NCBI GenBank assembly: GCA_046330395.1
Contig: JAXLSS010000002.1
Location: forward strand, 186,001-250,000
Source: Ga0077560 sp046330395
Lineage (GTDB): Bacteria > Actinomycetota > Thermoleophilia > Miltoncostaeales > Miltoncostaeaceae
Reading direction: 5' to 3'
DNA: 64,000 nucleotides
A program made the translations under genes and the position numbers. The notes under the pieces are model-generated. The model saw only the letters and a list, made by a program, of their open reading frames with translations. It made no database searches and was not told the origin of the DNA. Below are positions 27,671 to 36,693 of this stretch, one piece after another (the first letter of the stretch is position 1; the number at the start of each line of letters is the position of its first letter).

Positions 27671-29466
27671 GCAAACGCGCACACGGTCAGGTGCGCCGCA
27701 GCCAGGTCGTGACGACGTGGGGGCCCGGATCACTCATCGACCTGCCGCGCCACTCGGGGATCGTGGGCGGGCTTGAGACGTGGCCGAGCGTCGCGGAGCT
27801 GGAAGAGGTGGCCGACTCGCGCCTCCAACGCAAGCTTGCGCTCATCACGGGCGTGCCGCAGCCGCGTCTGTACGCACCTCGGCGGACTCAAACGACCCGT
27901 CAGCGCCGAAGATCGGCATTGGCGTGTGGCGTTTCCCCCAGTGGCTGGTGGTGCAGGGGCAGAGTGGCGGTGAGGGGAGCGAGCGCGCCCGCCGGCTCGT
28001 GCACCGCCGCGCGCTGGATGAGAAGGGCCGATTCGGCGGGGCCGAGGTGGTGCCGACCCGCTTCGTGCGCGCGTGCCCGCGTGGGCACGTGGATGACCTC
28101 GACTGGTACGGCTTCGTCCACCGAGGAGAGCACGGGTGCAACGGTCAGCTGTGGCTCGACGAGGCGCGGGACCGGTGGCGACCTCGGTGACCTGACTGTG
28201 CGCTGCCAGACGTGCAAGAAAATGCGCGGTATGCAGGAGGCCGCCGAGTTCGAGAACTTCGCGCTCGGCAGGTGCCAAGGCACACGCCCGTGGCTCGGCC
28301 TGCACGGCAGCCGTGAAGAATGCACGCTGCCTGCACGCCTGCTCACGCGCACGGCATCGAACGCCTACTTCCCGCAGGTGATGAGCGCACTGTCGCTTCC
28401 AGACCAGGCAACCGGGCTCGACAAGGTCGTCGGCGAACTGTGGAACGAGCTTATGTACGTCGAGAGCGCGGCCGAGCTTCTCTTCCTCAAGAAGAGGCCC
28501 ACCGTTGCGGCCAAGCTTGCCGGCTATGGGGAGGGCGACGTGCTGGCCGCGATCGAGCGTGTGCGCGGAGGCGGCGTCGTCGAGCGGCCGGTCAAGCAGG
28601 TCGAGCTCGACGCCATACTCAGCGCACCCGAAGGTTTCGGAGACGACGTCCCGGTCGACCCCGACTTCCATGCTCGTCGACTGTCCGACTCGCACTGGCG
28701 GCAGTCGCCACTGAGCTCGCCGATAGCTTCTGTCGTGCAGCTGCACCGACTGCGCGAGGTGCTGGCCCTCATCGGCTTCACGCGTTTCGAAGCGGTGACG
28801 CCGGACGTGGACGGGGAGTACGACGGTGACGTCGAGCGTGCGAACCTCGCACTTGAGCCAAAATGGTTCCCTGCGGTGGAGAACCGCGGCGAGGGGATCT
28901 TCCTGCTGCTCGACCCCGAAGCGGTCGCCGCCTGGCTGACGCGCCCGGGCGTAGGGAGGCGCCTCGATCGGCTCCGCGAGGGTCATCGCATGTGGGCCGA
29001 CGCACGCAAGCTCGAGCGGGCGTTCCCCGGCGGGCCGTACGTGCTCCTGCACACGCTCTCGCACCTCCTGCTTCAGTCATTGGCAATGCGCTGCGGCTAC
29101 CCGGCGAGCTCGATCCGCGAGCGGATCTACGTCGATCCCGAAGGAGGGCGGTTCGGTCTGCTGCTCTACACGGCGAGTCCTGACGCCGAAGGCACCCTTG
29201 GCGGCTTGGTCGGCCAGGCGCGCAACATCGAAACGCACCTCGCGGTGGCGCTGCGCACCGGAGGACTCTGCTCGAACGACCCGGTTTGTGCGCAGCACGC
29301 GCCCGGCGAGGGGCTTGAGGGTCGCCATCTCCATGGCGCCGCCTGCCACGGCTGCGCGCTCATCTCAGAGACCTCGTGCGAGATGCGCAACGACTACCTC
29401 GACCGCGCACTCGTGGTCCCGACGTTGGCGGTCGATGACGCCGCGCTCTTTGCTTCCGTGCCGTGA
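27667..29466 (+). CDS. drmB: DISARM protein DrmB (DUF1998); two compensating frameshifts
   Basis: About 600 residues beginning MSKRAHGQVRRSQVVTTWGPG at ATG 27667, followed by GSLIDLP. This N-terminus (R.sQ.v.tyGPGsliDlp) is characteristic of DrmB. The C-terminal half is a DUF1998 domain (YVLLHTLSHLLLQSLAMRCGYP, with LHGAACHGCALISETSCE at the end, a likely zinc site of several cysteines). A second cysteine group, CPRGH and CQTCKK, lies in the middle. From about 27880 to 28168 the protein reads in another frame (KIGIGVWRFPQWLVVQG) and then returns, so one lost and one gained base cancel out. DrmB partners the DrmA helicase. The stop overlaps the drmC GTG (GTGA). Confidence 0.88.
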   Translation: MSKRAHGQVRRSQVVTTWGPGSLIDLPRHSGIVGGLETWPSVAELEEVADSRLQRKLALITGVPQPRLYAPRRTQTTRQRRRSALACGVSPSGWWCRGRVAVRGASAPAGSCTAARWMRRADSAGPRWCRPASCARARVGTWMTSTGTASSTEESTGATVSCGSTRRGTGGDLGDLTVRCQTCKKMRGMQEAAEFENFALGRCQGTRPWLGLHGSREECTLPARLLTRTASNAYFPQVMSALSLPDQATGLDKVVGELWNELMYVESAAELLFLKKRPTVAAKLAGYGEGDVLAAIERVRGGGVVERPVKQVELDAILSAPEGFGDDVPVDPDFHARRLSDSHWRQSPLSSPIASVVQLHRLREVLALIGFTRFEAVTPDVDGEYDGDVERANLALEPKWFPAVENRGEGIFLLLDPEAVAAWLTRPGVGRRLDRLREGHRMWADARKLERAFPGGPYVLLHTLSHLLLQSLAMRCGYPASSIRERIYVDPEGGRFGLLLYTASPDAEGTLGGLVGQARNIETHLAVALRTGGLCSNDPVCAQHAPGEGLEGRHLHGAACHGCALISETSCEMRNDYLDRALVVPTLAVDDAALFASVP

Positions 29467-30247
29467 TCGAGCCGCTCCTCGCCCTTCCGAGCCACGCGCG
29501 GGAGCGCCTGATCCGCGGGATCGAGGCTGGGCTGCTCGCCCCCCCGTACCGCGAGGCCGCGATCGGCCAGCTGATCGGGACGGGCGCGGACTGCGCGGCC
29601 CTCAGCGTCCTCCTCTGCGAACTCGACCGGAGGGGCATTCGGGGGTCCGCCGTCGCCTTCGCCATGGAGCTCGCCGAACGAATGCTCGGCGGCGTCCCGC
29701 GTCCTGACCTGGTTTGGTCGGGGCCCGAGGTTCCTGGCCTGCACGCACGTGACACGCGACGGGTCTACGAGGAGCTCGTCGTCGGCGCCGAGCGCTCCCT
29801 ATGGATCTGCGCGTACACCTACTACGACGGCCCGAAGGCGTTCGAAAGTCTTGCCCGGAGGATGGATGAGGCTCCTGACCTGCACGTGACGCTGCTGCTC
29901 AACATCCAGCGCAGGCGCGACGACCGGACCGCGAAGGATGAACTCGTGCACAGGTTTGCGACGCGGTTCTGGAGAAGCGACTGGCCAGGGAGGCGTCAAC
30001 CCGACGTCTTCTACGACCCGCGGTCGGTCGATCTCGATGGACCCGAGGGTGTGCTCCACGCGAAGGCGATTGTCGCCGATGATGAAATCGCCCTTTGTCA
30101 CGTCGGCCAACCTCACTGAAGCCGCTTTCCACCGCAACATCGAGGCCGGGGTCCTCACACGGGATCGCGGGCTCGCCCGCGAGTCTGTCTCTGCACTTCC
30201 GGGTGCTGATCCAACGTGCCTTGCTCCTGCCCTTGCCGAACGGCTGA
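29463..30247 (+). CDS. drmC: DISARM protein DrmC, phospholipase D family nuclease-like; two frameshifts
   Basis: About 260 residues from GTG 29463, overlapping the drmB stop. It shows a PLD-superfamily active site with the H-x-K motif LHAKAIVADDE near residue 197 and the downstream VTSANLTEAAFHRNIEAGVL. The N-terminal half carries SLWICAYTYYDG, typical of DrmC. The frame changes near 30095 (one extra C) and near 30175 (one extra G), after which it ends in HFRVLIQRALLLPLPNG at TGA 30245. DrmC is the PLD component of DISARM and was reported to be dispensable for protection in the system first studied. It is the last gene of the operon, 92 bp from the tRNA. Confidence 0.85.
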
Positions 30248-30339
30248 CCCGGCATGGGTTTCGTCGGATCGCAGAGACGACTGCAACCTTGTACGCAGGG
30301 GCAACGACGACGGACCTACGGTCTAGGGATCTTCCTAGG

Positions 30340-30413
30340 TGGGCGCGGCAGGGCTCGAACCTGCGACCCAGGGATTATGAGTCCCCTGCTCTAACCAACT
30401 GAGCTACACGCCC
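30340..30413 (-). tRNA. tRNA with CAU anticodon (elongator Met or Ile2)
   Basis: The reverse strand folds as a full cloverleaf: acceptor GGGCGTG/CGCGCCC (one G-U pair), D stem GCTC/GAGC with loop AGTTGGTTA, anticodon stem GGGGA/TCCCT with loop CTCATAA (anticodon CAU), variable GGGTC and T stem GCAGG/CCTGC with loop TTCGAGC. The discriminator base is A and no CCA is encoded. From sequence alone I cannot separate elongator tRNA-Met from tRNA-Ile2, whose CAU is modified to lysidine. The D loop and anticodon arm rule out the initiator. Its 3' end faces the end of the DISARM operon. Confidence 0.92.
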
Positions 30414-30572
30414 CGACCCGAAATCCGGGTGGCGATTCTCGCATGTCCGTCGGGATGCGTCCACGCTCCGCGGCGCGGGGAGGCCCGGCCCCCGACCCTC
30501 CGGGTTGAGCCGCCGGAACCGCACGCACGAGAATCGGCCGATGGTTTCGGCTGAGCGTGCAGACGGGGATCG

Positions 30573-31460
30573 GTGAGCGAGCCTCCAATCGAGCTGGTGG
30601 GCGAGACGGACCGGCTGTTCGCGCTGGATCCGGGGGAGTTCGTGGCCGCGAGGAACGACCTGGTGCGGCGGCTGAAGGCCGCCGGGGCCACCGAGGCGGC
30701 CGAGCGGACGCGGCGGCTCAGCGCGTCCCACGAAGGCCGCCTGGGCGCTGAACCACCTGGCGCGCATGGCGCCTGACGCGGTGCGGGAGCTGAGCGCGGC
30801 GGGGGAGGGGCTGCAGGAGGCGCAGGACGCACTCCTGTCGGGGACCGGGACGGTGGCGGCGCTGCAGGAGGCCGAGCGGCGGGGCCGTCAGGCGATCGCC
30901 GCGGCCGAGCTGGCGCTGCCACGCGATCTGGGAGCGCCCTGGAGGGGTGCGGGGCGCCCTGCGAGCGGCCTTGGTGGACGCCGAGGCCCGTGCGGAGCTT
31001 GCCGCCGGGCACCTGTCGCGCGAGCCGGAGCCGCCCGGTCTGTCGGGACCAACGCTGACGCCGCGCCTGCGGCTGCCGCGCCCCACGCCGGCACCACCGA
31101 GCCCCCGCCCCTGCGGCCGGCGCCGGATCCGGAGGCCCTGGTGGAGGCCCGCGAAGCGGTGGACCGCGCCGGCCAGGCGGTGGCCGCGGCGACCCAGGAG
31201 GCCACCGTGGCGGCGCAGCGCGTGGCGGACGCCGAGGACGCCGAGCAGCGGGCAACGCAGGCCCTTCAGCTGGCCGAGCGTGACCTCATGCAGGCGCGCC
31301 GGGAACACCAGCGGGCTATGGGGGAGCGCGCCCAGGCCGTGGCCGCGGCGGAGGAGGCGCGCGGTGCCCACGCGGCGGCCGAGGAGGCCGTGCAGCGGCG
31401 CAGGCGGACCTCGAGCGGGCGGCGGCCGACGCGCAGGCCATCCTGGGCGACGGGGCTTGA
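30573..31460 (+). CDS. Alanine-rich coiled-coil protein of unknown function; multiple frameshifts
   Basis: A protein of about 295 residues beginning at GTG 30573 with ELVGETDRLFALDPGEFVAARN, then RRLKAAGATEAAERTRRLSA and AAWALNHLARMAPDAVREL, a domain found as hypothetical proteins in Thermoleophilia and other actinobacteria. The second half is a long Ala/Glu/Arg/Gln heptad-like region (EAREAVDRAGQAVAAA, VAAQRVADAEDAEQRATQA) that should form a coiled coil, ending at TGA 31458. Frame changes near 30735, 30940, 31090 and 31395 are needed, each in a short G/C run, so base calling is the likely cause. No signal peptide or membrane span is seen. Function unknown. Confidence 0.6.
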
Positions 31461-31476
31461 CGCCGCGCCGCGGGGG

Positions 31477-31941
31477 TCAGCTGGGCTTCGCGCTCATTGC
31501 CCAGATGGTGACCACGTAAGCCACCATCAGGACGCCGCAGATGATGCCGGCGGCCCGGGACAGGCGTTCGCCGCCGCCCCTGGCCTTGCGCCGCGCCCAC
31601 ACGCCACCCAGGATCAGGGCGACCAGCATCAGCAGGAACCCGATGTCGGAGGTGAGGTAGCCAATGCCCATCCAGGTGGGGGTGGAGTCGCCCCAGTGCT
31701 CCCGGGAGCGGATCCACTCGGCGCCCGCCCGCATGAGGATGAACCCGGGGAGGGCGACGAGCAGCAGGATCCGGAACCCCGTGGCCTGCACCCAGCGTTC
31801 GCGCCCCGTGATCAAGACGAGGGCGGCGCCGAGCAGGCCGCCCATCATCAGCATGGCGCCGCCGACGTGCATGAACAGCGGCCCGTCCCACGGGTCGGGG
31901 CGCAGCGCGGCGAACATGGTGGGGCCGGTGGGAAGCAGCAT
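31477..31941 (-). CDS. Small integral membrane protein (second of a pair)
   Basis: A 154-residue membrane protein from ATG 31941, with four hydrophobic helices (AMLMMGGLLGAALVLITG, FRILLLVALPGFILMRAG, SDIGFLLMLVALILGGVWA, IICGVLMVAYVVTIWA). It starts 2 nt after the stop of the other membrane protein and has a similar length and helix number, so the pair may be distant homologues that act together. It lacks charged residues in the membrane that would suggest a transporter. Function unknown. Confidence 0.65.
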   Translation of the reverse strand: MLLPTGPTMFAALRPDPWDGPLFMHVGGAMLMMGGLLGAALVLITGRERWVQATGFRILLLVALPGFILMRAGAEWIRSREHWGDSTPTWMGIGYLTSDIGFLLMLVALILGGVWARRKARGGGERLSRAAGIICGVLMVAYVVTIWAMSAKPS

Positions 31942-31943
31942 CG

Positions 31944-32405
31944 TCAGGCCCCCGGTTTCCAGATCATCAGGACGAGGATGACCAGGTACAGCACCGCGGC
32001 GCTCCACCCGAACGCCTGGGTGGATGGCTGACGCAGCCGCGCCATCGCGGCCCGGTCATCACCGCCCCGCTGGGCCGCCTCACGGACGGTGCGCACCAGC
32101 GAGTCGCTGCGGCCGCCCAGGGCGCTCGCCACCACCCACAGGATGATCGAGGCGATGATCCACCCGTCGGTGAGGGAGTAGGCGTCCAGCTCGACGGCGA
32201 GCCACACCCCGAAGATCAGGGCGAGCGTGGCGCCGGCCATCACCACGTACCCGGGGATGGCGGCCAGCCGGAGCATCAGCGCCACATCACTGGCGTCGTC
32301 CCGCCGGGTGGCCGCCACCTGCAGGGACGCCTGCGCCACGATGCCGCCGATCAGCGCGAACGCCGCCAGCACGTGGAAGCTCAGCAGCCAGTCACTCCAT
32401 CCCAT
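31944..32405 (-). CDS. Small integral membrane protein, DUF2269-like
   Basis: A 153-residue membrane protein from ATG 32405. The N-terminus WSDWLLSFHVLAAFALIGG resembles the start of DUF2269-type predicted membrane proteins (HVLAAF.iGG), followed by three further helices (IPGYVVMAGATLALIFGVWLA, IIASIILWVVASALGG, AAVLYLVILVLMIW). Between helices three and four is a basic cytoplasmic loop. A longer frame to 32480 exists, but its N-terminus is Arg/Pro-rich and unlikely. It forms a two-gene operon with the gene at 31477-31941 and lies just downstream of the SpoIIE phosphatase on the same strand. Confidence 0.65.
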   Translation of the reverse strand: MGWSDWLLSFHVLAAFALIGGIVAQASLQVAATRRDDASDVALMLRLAAIPGYVVMAGATLALIFGVWLAVELDAYSLTDGWIIASIILWVVASALGGRSDSLVRTVREAAQRGGDDRAAMARLRQPSTQAFGWSAAVLYLVILVLMIWKPGA

Positions 32406-32495
32406 GGGTGTCTCAGGTCGCTCGTGGACGCCGGTCGATGCTGTGCGGCGGTGTGCCCGCGGCCCGCCGCTGCCAAACATGTGCGGGGGGAATGC

Positions 32496-34919
32496 TCATG
32501 TGACCTCCGCGTGCGCCCCGTCGTCAACCCCGGTGGCGGCATCGCGCTGCACCACCAGCACCGCGGCGTCGTCGAAGGTGTCCTCGGGCAGCAGCGTGGC
32601 CAGCAGGTGGTGTGCCACCTCGCCGGGCGGCGTGTCGGCCGGGATCCCGCCGAGCACCTCCGCGAGCCGGCGCAGGCCGTCGTCCAGCCCGCGGTCGCGG
32701 CGCTCGATGAGCCCGTCGGTGTACAGCACCATGCGGGCACCGGGCTCCAGGTGGAACGCGACGGCCGGTGCGGTGCTGCGATCGATGCCGAGCGGGGGCT
32801 GCCCGGGGCGCTCCAGGATCCGCACGCCATCGGCGTCCTGCGCCACGGGCGGCGGGTGCCCGGCGCGCACGAACCGCACCTGGCCGTCGCGCCCGATGAG
32901 GCTGTAGATGAGCGTGGAGCAGAACGTGCCGGGCACGCCCTTGGAGGCCCGGTTGAGCCGCTCGTGCACCAGGTCGGGATCGGGGTCGGCGGCGATGAGG
33001 GCGGCGGCGGCGCTGCGCAGCTCGGTCATGGCGAGCACGGCCTCCAGCCCGTGGCCCACGATGTCGCCGATGAGCACCGCCACCTCACCGGCGTCGGTGG
33101 CGCGCACGTCCAGCCAGTCGCCGCCCGCGGCCAGCACCAGCTCGGCGGGCCGGTACCCGTAGCCGAAGCGGTAGTCGCCCAGCCGGTCGGGGCTGCCCAT
33201 GGTGACGCGGTCCTGCAGGGCCAGTACCACCCGGTGGTCGCGGCTGCTCTGGGTGGTGCGCTCCAGGGCGTCCTCCACCAGCTGCAGCGCGGCCTCGATG
33301 CCCAGCAGCCGCGTGTCGGTGAGCTCGGTGCCATCCGGGAAGGCCACCGACACGGCCCCGGAGATCACGCCGGCCAGCCGGATGGGGTGCACCACCCACG
33401 CGTCCTGGTTGCCCAGCTGGGCGGGTTCGATCAGATGCGGGTAGGCGCGGGCGATCTCCTCACGCGACCGCAGCAGCTCCGGCACGCCGGTGCGGGCCGC
33501 GCGGCACACCGGCACGTCGGCCTCCAGCGGCAGCACGCTCCACGCCTCGGCGTGCTCGTCGCTGATGGTGCGGTAGTCGATGAGGTGCAGGGCGCCGCCG
33601 CGCAGCAGGTAGACGGCGCCGGTGTGGGCCCCCATGGCCGACAGGCCCGCGTCGGCGAACATGGCCGCCACCTGGTCAGGGGTGCGCGCGGTGGCCAGGC
33701 CCTCGGCCAGACGGGTGCGGTGGCGCGCCCGCCCGGCCCGCGCCCGCGCCTCCTCGGCCAGCCGCGTCCGCTCCAGGGCCTGCCCCGCCAGCGCCGCGAA
33801 CGCCTCCACCAGGTGACACTCCAGGTCGGTCACCCGGGGGTGCACCGGCCACACCACCTGCATCACGCCCAGCAGGCCGCCCTCGGGGCCCACGATGGGC
33901 GCCAGGCAGAACGGGCCGCGGGCGCTGAAGGCCAGGAACCGGTTGAGCTCCGGATACACCCGGCCCGCGTCCGCCATGGAGGTGAACGACGGGATGCGCT
34001 CACCGCCGCCGGGAGCGCCACCGGGCCGGCCGGGGTCGAGGGGGATGGACACCACGTGGGGCGCATCGGGGGCATCCGCCGTCCGCAGCCGTTCCAGCAG
34101 GTGCGGCCTGATGCCGTGGGTGACGATGCGCAGCCGGTCGCCCACCACCTCACCCAGGGCCACGGCGGACGCGCCCAGCAACTCGGCGACCTCGGCCAGC
34201 AGGAAACGCAGCGTGTCGTCGGTGACCGACGCGGCCAGCCCCTCCGCGAACCGCTCCAGGGCATGCACGCGGTGCTGCGCCTGCACCTGCGGGGTGATGT
34301 CGGTGATGAAGGCCGCCACGGCCTGCACCCGGTCGCCCTCCACGATCGGCACGTACGTGGCGGCCACATGGGTTTGGGCCAGAATGGGCTGCCCGGGCGG
34401 GGCCGACAGCACCTCGGGGCCCACCGTGGCCGCCGAGTGCAGGCACTCCCGGATGAGGGGCGTGATCATGTCCATCCAGCCGGAGTCCGCGCACTCGGCC
34501 AGGGGGCGTCCCAGGTGATCCTCCACGCTGCGCCCGTTCTGGCGCGCCAGCTCCCGGTTGATCCACAGGAACCGCAGCCCGGGCGACAGCACCGCCATCC
34601 CGAAGGGCGCGTCCTCCCACGCGCGGCGCACCGCATCGCCCATCAGACCGGAGGTGAGCACCGCCCGCAGATCGTGGGGTTGCGGGTGGGGATGCCGCCA
34701 CGCCTGCCATCCCGCCGCCGCGGCCAGCACGGCCAGCCCACGGCCCGGCACCGGCGCCGCCACGTCCCCCGCGGTGGGGGCGTCGGGGTCGCTGGCTGGG
34801 TCGCGGTCGTCCAAGAGCCGTTCCGGGCGGTTCCGCGTGCACGGTGCGGCGGGCGCACGGCACGCGACGGTGGGGACGCGAACATAACCCGGCGGGCCGC
34901 GCCGCGCCCAGCGCGCCAC
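32496..34919 (-). CDS. PAS-GAF-GAF-SpoIIE (PP2C-type) serine phosphatase
   Basis: Up to 807 residues with a sensor-output layout. A PAS-like domain lies at about 95-195 (WEDAPFGMAVLSPGLRFLWIN, AAFITDITPQVQAQHR), a GAF domain at about 215-380 (LLGASAVALGEVVGDRL, GPFCLAPIVGPEGGLLGVMQ), a second GAF-like domain at about 400-540 and a C-terminal SpoIIE/PP2C phosphatase at about 560-800 (GGDWLDV, VAVLIGDIVGHGLEAVLAM, FVRAGHPPPVA, MVLYTDGLIERR, with the metal-binding aspartates). Such proteins dephosphorylate anti-anti-sigma factors and so control alternative sigma factors. No such partner gene is visible here. The start is uncertain: GTG 34919 opens the frame, but the first 80 residues are Pro/Arg-rich and ATG 34643 is another choice. 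Confidence 0.85.
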   Translation of the reverse strand: MARWARRGPPGYVRVPTVACRAPAAPCTRNRPERLLDDRDPASDPDAPTAGDVAAPVPGRGLAVLAAAAGWQAWRHPHPQPHDLRAVLTSGLMGDAVRRAWEDAPFGMAVLSPGLRFLWINRELARQNGRSVEDHLGRPLAECADSGWMDMITPLIRECLHSAATVGPEVLSAPPGQPILAQTHVAATYVPIVEGDRVQAVAAFITDITPQVQAQHRVHALERFAEGLAASVTDDTLRFLLAEVAELLGASAVALGEVVGDRLRIVTHGIRPHLLERLRTADAPDAPHVVSIPLDPGRPGGAPGGGERIPSFTSMADAGRVYPELNRFLAFSARGPFCLAPIVGPEGGLLGVMQVVWPVHPRVTDLECHLVEAFAALAGQALERTRLAEEARARAGRARHRTRLAEGLATARTPDQVAAMFADAGLSAMGAHTGAVYLLRGGALHLIDYRTISDEHAEAWSVLPLEADVPVCRAARTGVPELLRSREEIARAYPHLIEPAQLGNQDAWVVHPIRLAGVISGAVSVAFPDGTELTDTRLLGIEAALQLVEDALERTTQSSRDHRVVLALQDRVTMGSPDRLGDYRFGYGYRPAELVLAAGGDWLDVRATDAGEVAVLIGDIVGHGLEAVLAMTELRSAAAALIAADPDPDLVHERLNRASKGVPGTFCSTLIYSLIGRDGQVRFVRAGHPPPVAQDADGVRILERPGQPPLGIDRSTAPAVAFHLEPGARMVLYTDGLIERRDRGLDDGLRRLAEVLGGIPADTPPGEVAHHLLATLLPEDTFDDAAVLVVQRDAATGVDDGAHAEVT

Positions 34920-34935
34920 GCGGCCCGGATGGAGG

Positions 34936-35433
34936 TCAGCTCGCGGCGCCCACCGGGGCGTCCACGGGCTGGAAGTCCAGCTCGGTGACGATGTCGATGG
35001 CCGCGGCCACCGAGCGGGCGTTCGGGCAGTGCTTGGCGTGGATGGCGTTGCAGCGCTCCGCCGCCGCCCGCTGCTCCTCCGGGGCGCGCAGCGTGTAGCG
35101 CACCGTGATCTTGCGCAGCCGCAGCACGCCGTCGGGGTCCACCACCACCTCGCCGTCGGCGTCGGCCACCAGCGCGTCGCCGTTGGAGGTGATGCCGCGG
35201 GCGGTGAGGGTGCCCCCGAAGGTGCCGATCAGGCAGCCGGCCACCGATGCCACCAGGTAGTCCAGCGTGCCGGGGTGCTCCTCCACGCTGCTGGGATCGA
35301 ACCCGTAGTGCTCGCCCTGCCAGCCGGGCACGCCGAACGTGACGTCGGTGCCGGTGAGTTCCAGGTGCGCGCGGCGGATGGGCGGACGTTCGCGGGTGAG
35401 GTGCGCGTTGATGTGGTGAACCGTCTCGGACAT
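34936..35433 (-). CDS. OsmC family protein
   Basis: A 165-residue OsmC/Ohr-fold protein. The two cysteines expected of the peroxidase family are present in YLVASVAGCLIGTFGG near residue 66 and HAKHCPNARSVAA near 143. The family reduces organic hydroperoxides with redox-active thiols, although many OsmC-like members have other or unknown roles. ATG 35433 is preceded by AAGGAG, a good ribosome binding site, and a TATGGT-like box lies upstream. It is divergent from the secreted protein gene at 35516. It is not in an operon with a recognisable OhrR regulator. Confidence 0.85.
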   Translation of the reverse strand: MSETVHHINAHLTRERPPIRRAHLELTGTDVTFGVPGWQGEHYGFDPSSVEEHPGTLDYLVASVAGCLIGTFGGTLTARGITSNGDALVADADGEVVVDPDGVLRLRKITVRYTLRAPEEQRAAAERCNAIHAKHCPNARSVAAAIDIVTELDFQPVDAPVGAAS

Positions 35434-35502
35434 GAAGGCTCCTTGACCGTGTGGGCCGGTCCGCCAACCATATGACCCGCACCGCGGCGCCGACCAGCGC
35501 GG

Positions 35503-35508
35503 TAGGGT
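35503..35508 (+). promoter_or_regulatory. Minus-10 box of leaderless gene
   Basis: TAGGGT ends 7 nt before GTG 35516, the spacing expected if transcription starts at the start codon. This favours GTG 35516 over the in-frame GTG at 35507, which overlaps the box itself. Confidence 0.5.
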
Positions 35509-35515
35509 GCCCGCC

Positions 35516-36682
35516 GTGCCCGGTCGACCCTTCACCGCAGCGGCCCTGGCCGCGGCAGCCCTGGGCGCCCTGGCGCCGCTCGCCCAGCCGGCCACCATCA
35601 CCACGCTGCGCGAGCAACCCGGCCTCACCCGCCAGGTGGCCATCGACGCGCGCTGGGTGGCGTGGACGCGCTGCCTGGGGCAGACCGGGCCCACCGAGGT
35701 GTGGGCGGCCCGCCGGGGCACCACCACCTCCGGCCCCATCCGCGGCATCCGGGCGCCGGGGGCGTGTGAGACGGCCACGCTGGTTGGGGTGAGCGGCGAC
35801 CGTGTGGTGCTGCTGCTGCCCATCGGCGGCGGCCTGCGCAAGCTGGTGAGCGTGGACCCCACCACGGGCGTGCAGACGCTGCTCGACACCGACACGCCCC
35901 TGGACGATGGGGTGCGCATCACCTCGGCCGACGTGGCCGGCCCCACGGTGACGTGGCTGCGCGAGGTGGGGGCGGGCAACGGCCGCGAGGCCGACGTGCT
36001 GCAGGCCCCTGCCGACGGCACCCAGCCGCCGCACACCGTGTACCAGCGCAGCCTCATCTACGGCGCCGTGCACCCGGTGGCCGTGTGGGGCACCGCGGGC
36101 GGCGCGGTGGTGGTGCGCGAGCTGCTCACCGGCGCCGTGTACGGCTACGGCATCGGCCAGGAGCAGGCGGTGCTGGTGGACGGCACGCGGCGCACGGCGC
36201 TTGCCGGCATGTCCGGCGGGGCGCACATCGCCACCGCCGACTTCGCCAACGGGTGGTTCGTGTACACGCTGGTGCGCGACGGCTCCAACAAGGTGATGGT
36301 GATGGCCCGCAACGTGCACACCGGCGCCCGCCGCGCGCTGCGCACGCTGGTGCTGCCGCGCACGGTGCCGGTGCAGTCGCCCGCCGTGCCGGTGCCCACC
36401 ATCGCCGGCAACATCGCGGCGTGGCGGGAGCGGCTGCGGGTGCCCGGGGGCTTCCGGGAGCGCATCGTGGCCAGCGACCTGGCCCGCCGCAAGCAGGGGG
36501 CGGTGGTGCTGCTGCGCGACAGCCTGGGCCAGCGGCTGTTCATGAGCCAGCCCGCGGCGTTCACCACGCGCGTGGCCTTCGCCACGGTGCACCTGGCCAA
36601 CGCCTCCGGGCCCCTCGGCGGGTACCTGGGGCAGGCGCCCGTGGGCGCCCGCAGCGGCATCCAGGTGACCCGCCTGCGGTAG
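35516..36682 (+). CDS. Secreted protein of unknown function, probable beta-propeller
   Basis: A 388-residue protein with a typical signal peptide (RPFTAAALAAAALGALAPLAQPA). The rest has regularly spaced beta-like segments of the type VGVSGDRVVLLLP, WLREVGAG, AVHPVAVWGTAGGAVVVREL and NIAAWRERLRV, each followed by about 40 residues, as in TolB-like or YVTN-like propellers. No catalytic motif is seen. The start at GTG 35516 is set by a TAGGGT box 7 nt upstream. It is divergent from osmC. A Thermoleophilia-type surface or periplasmic protein is likely; the function is unknown. Confidence 0.65.
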   Translation: MPGRPFTAAALAAAALGALAPLAQPATITTLREQPGLTRQVAIDARWVAWTRCLGQTGPTEVWAARRGTTTSGPIRGIRAPGACETATLVGVSGDRVVLLLPIGGGLRKLVSVDPTTGVQTLLDTDTPLDDGVRITSADVAGPTVTWLREVGAGNGREADVLQAPADGTQPPHTVYQRSLIYGAVHPVAVWGTAGGAVVVRELLTGAVYGYGIGQEQAVLVDGTRRTALAGMSGGAHIATADFANGWFVYTLVRDGSNKVMVMARNVHTGARRALRTLVLPRTVPVQSPAVPVPTIAGNIAAWRERLRVPGGFRERIVASDLARRKQGAVVLLRDSLGQRLFMSQPAAFTTRVAFATVHLANASGPLGGYLGQAPVGARSGIQVTRLR

Positions 36683-36693
36683 GGGCCGGCCGC

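Noticed and set aside
32373..34988. 871-codon forward frame opposite the SpoIIE phosphatase
   Set aside because: Shadow frame; the reverse strand carries intact PAS, GAF and PP2C motifs.
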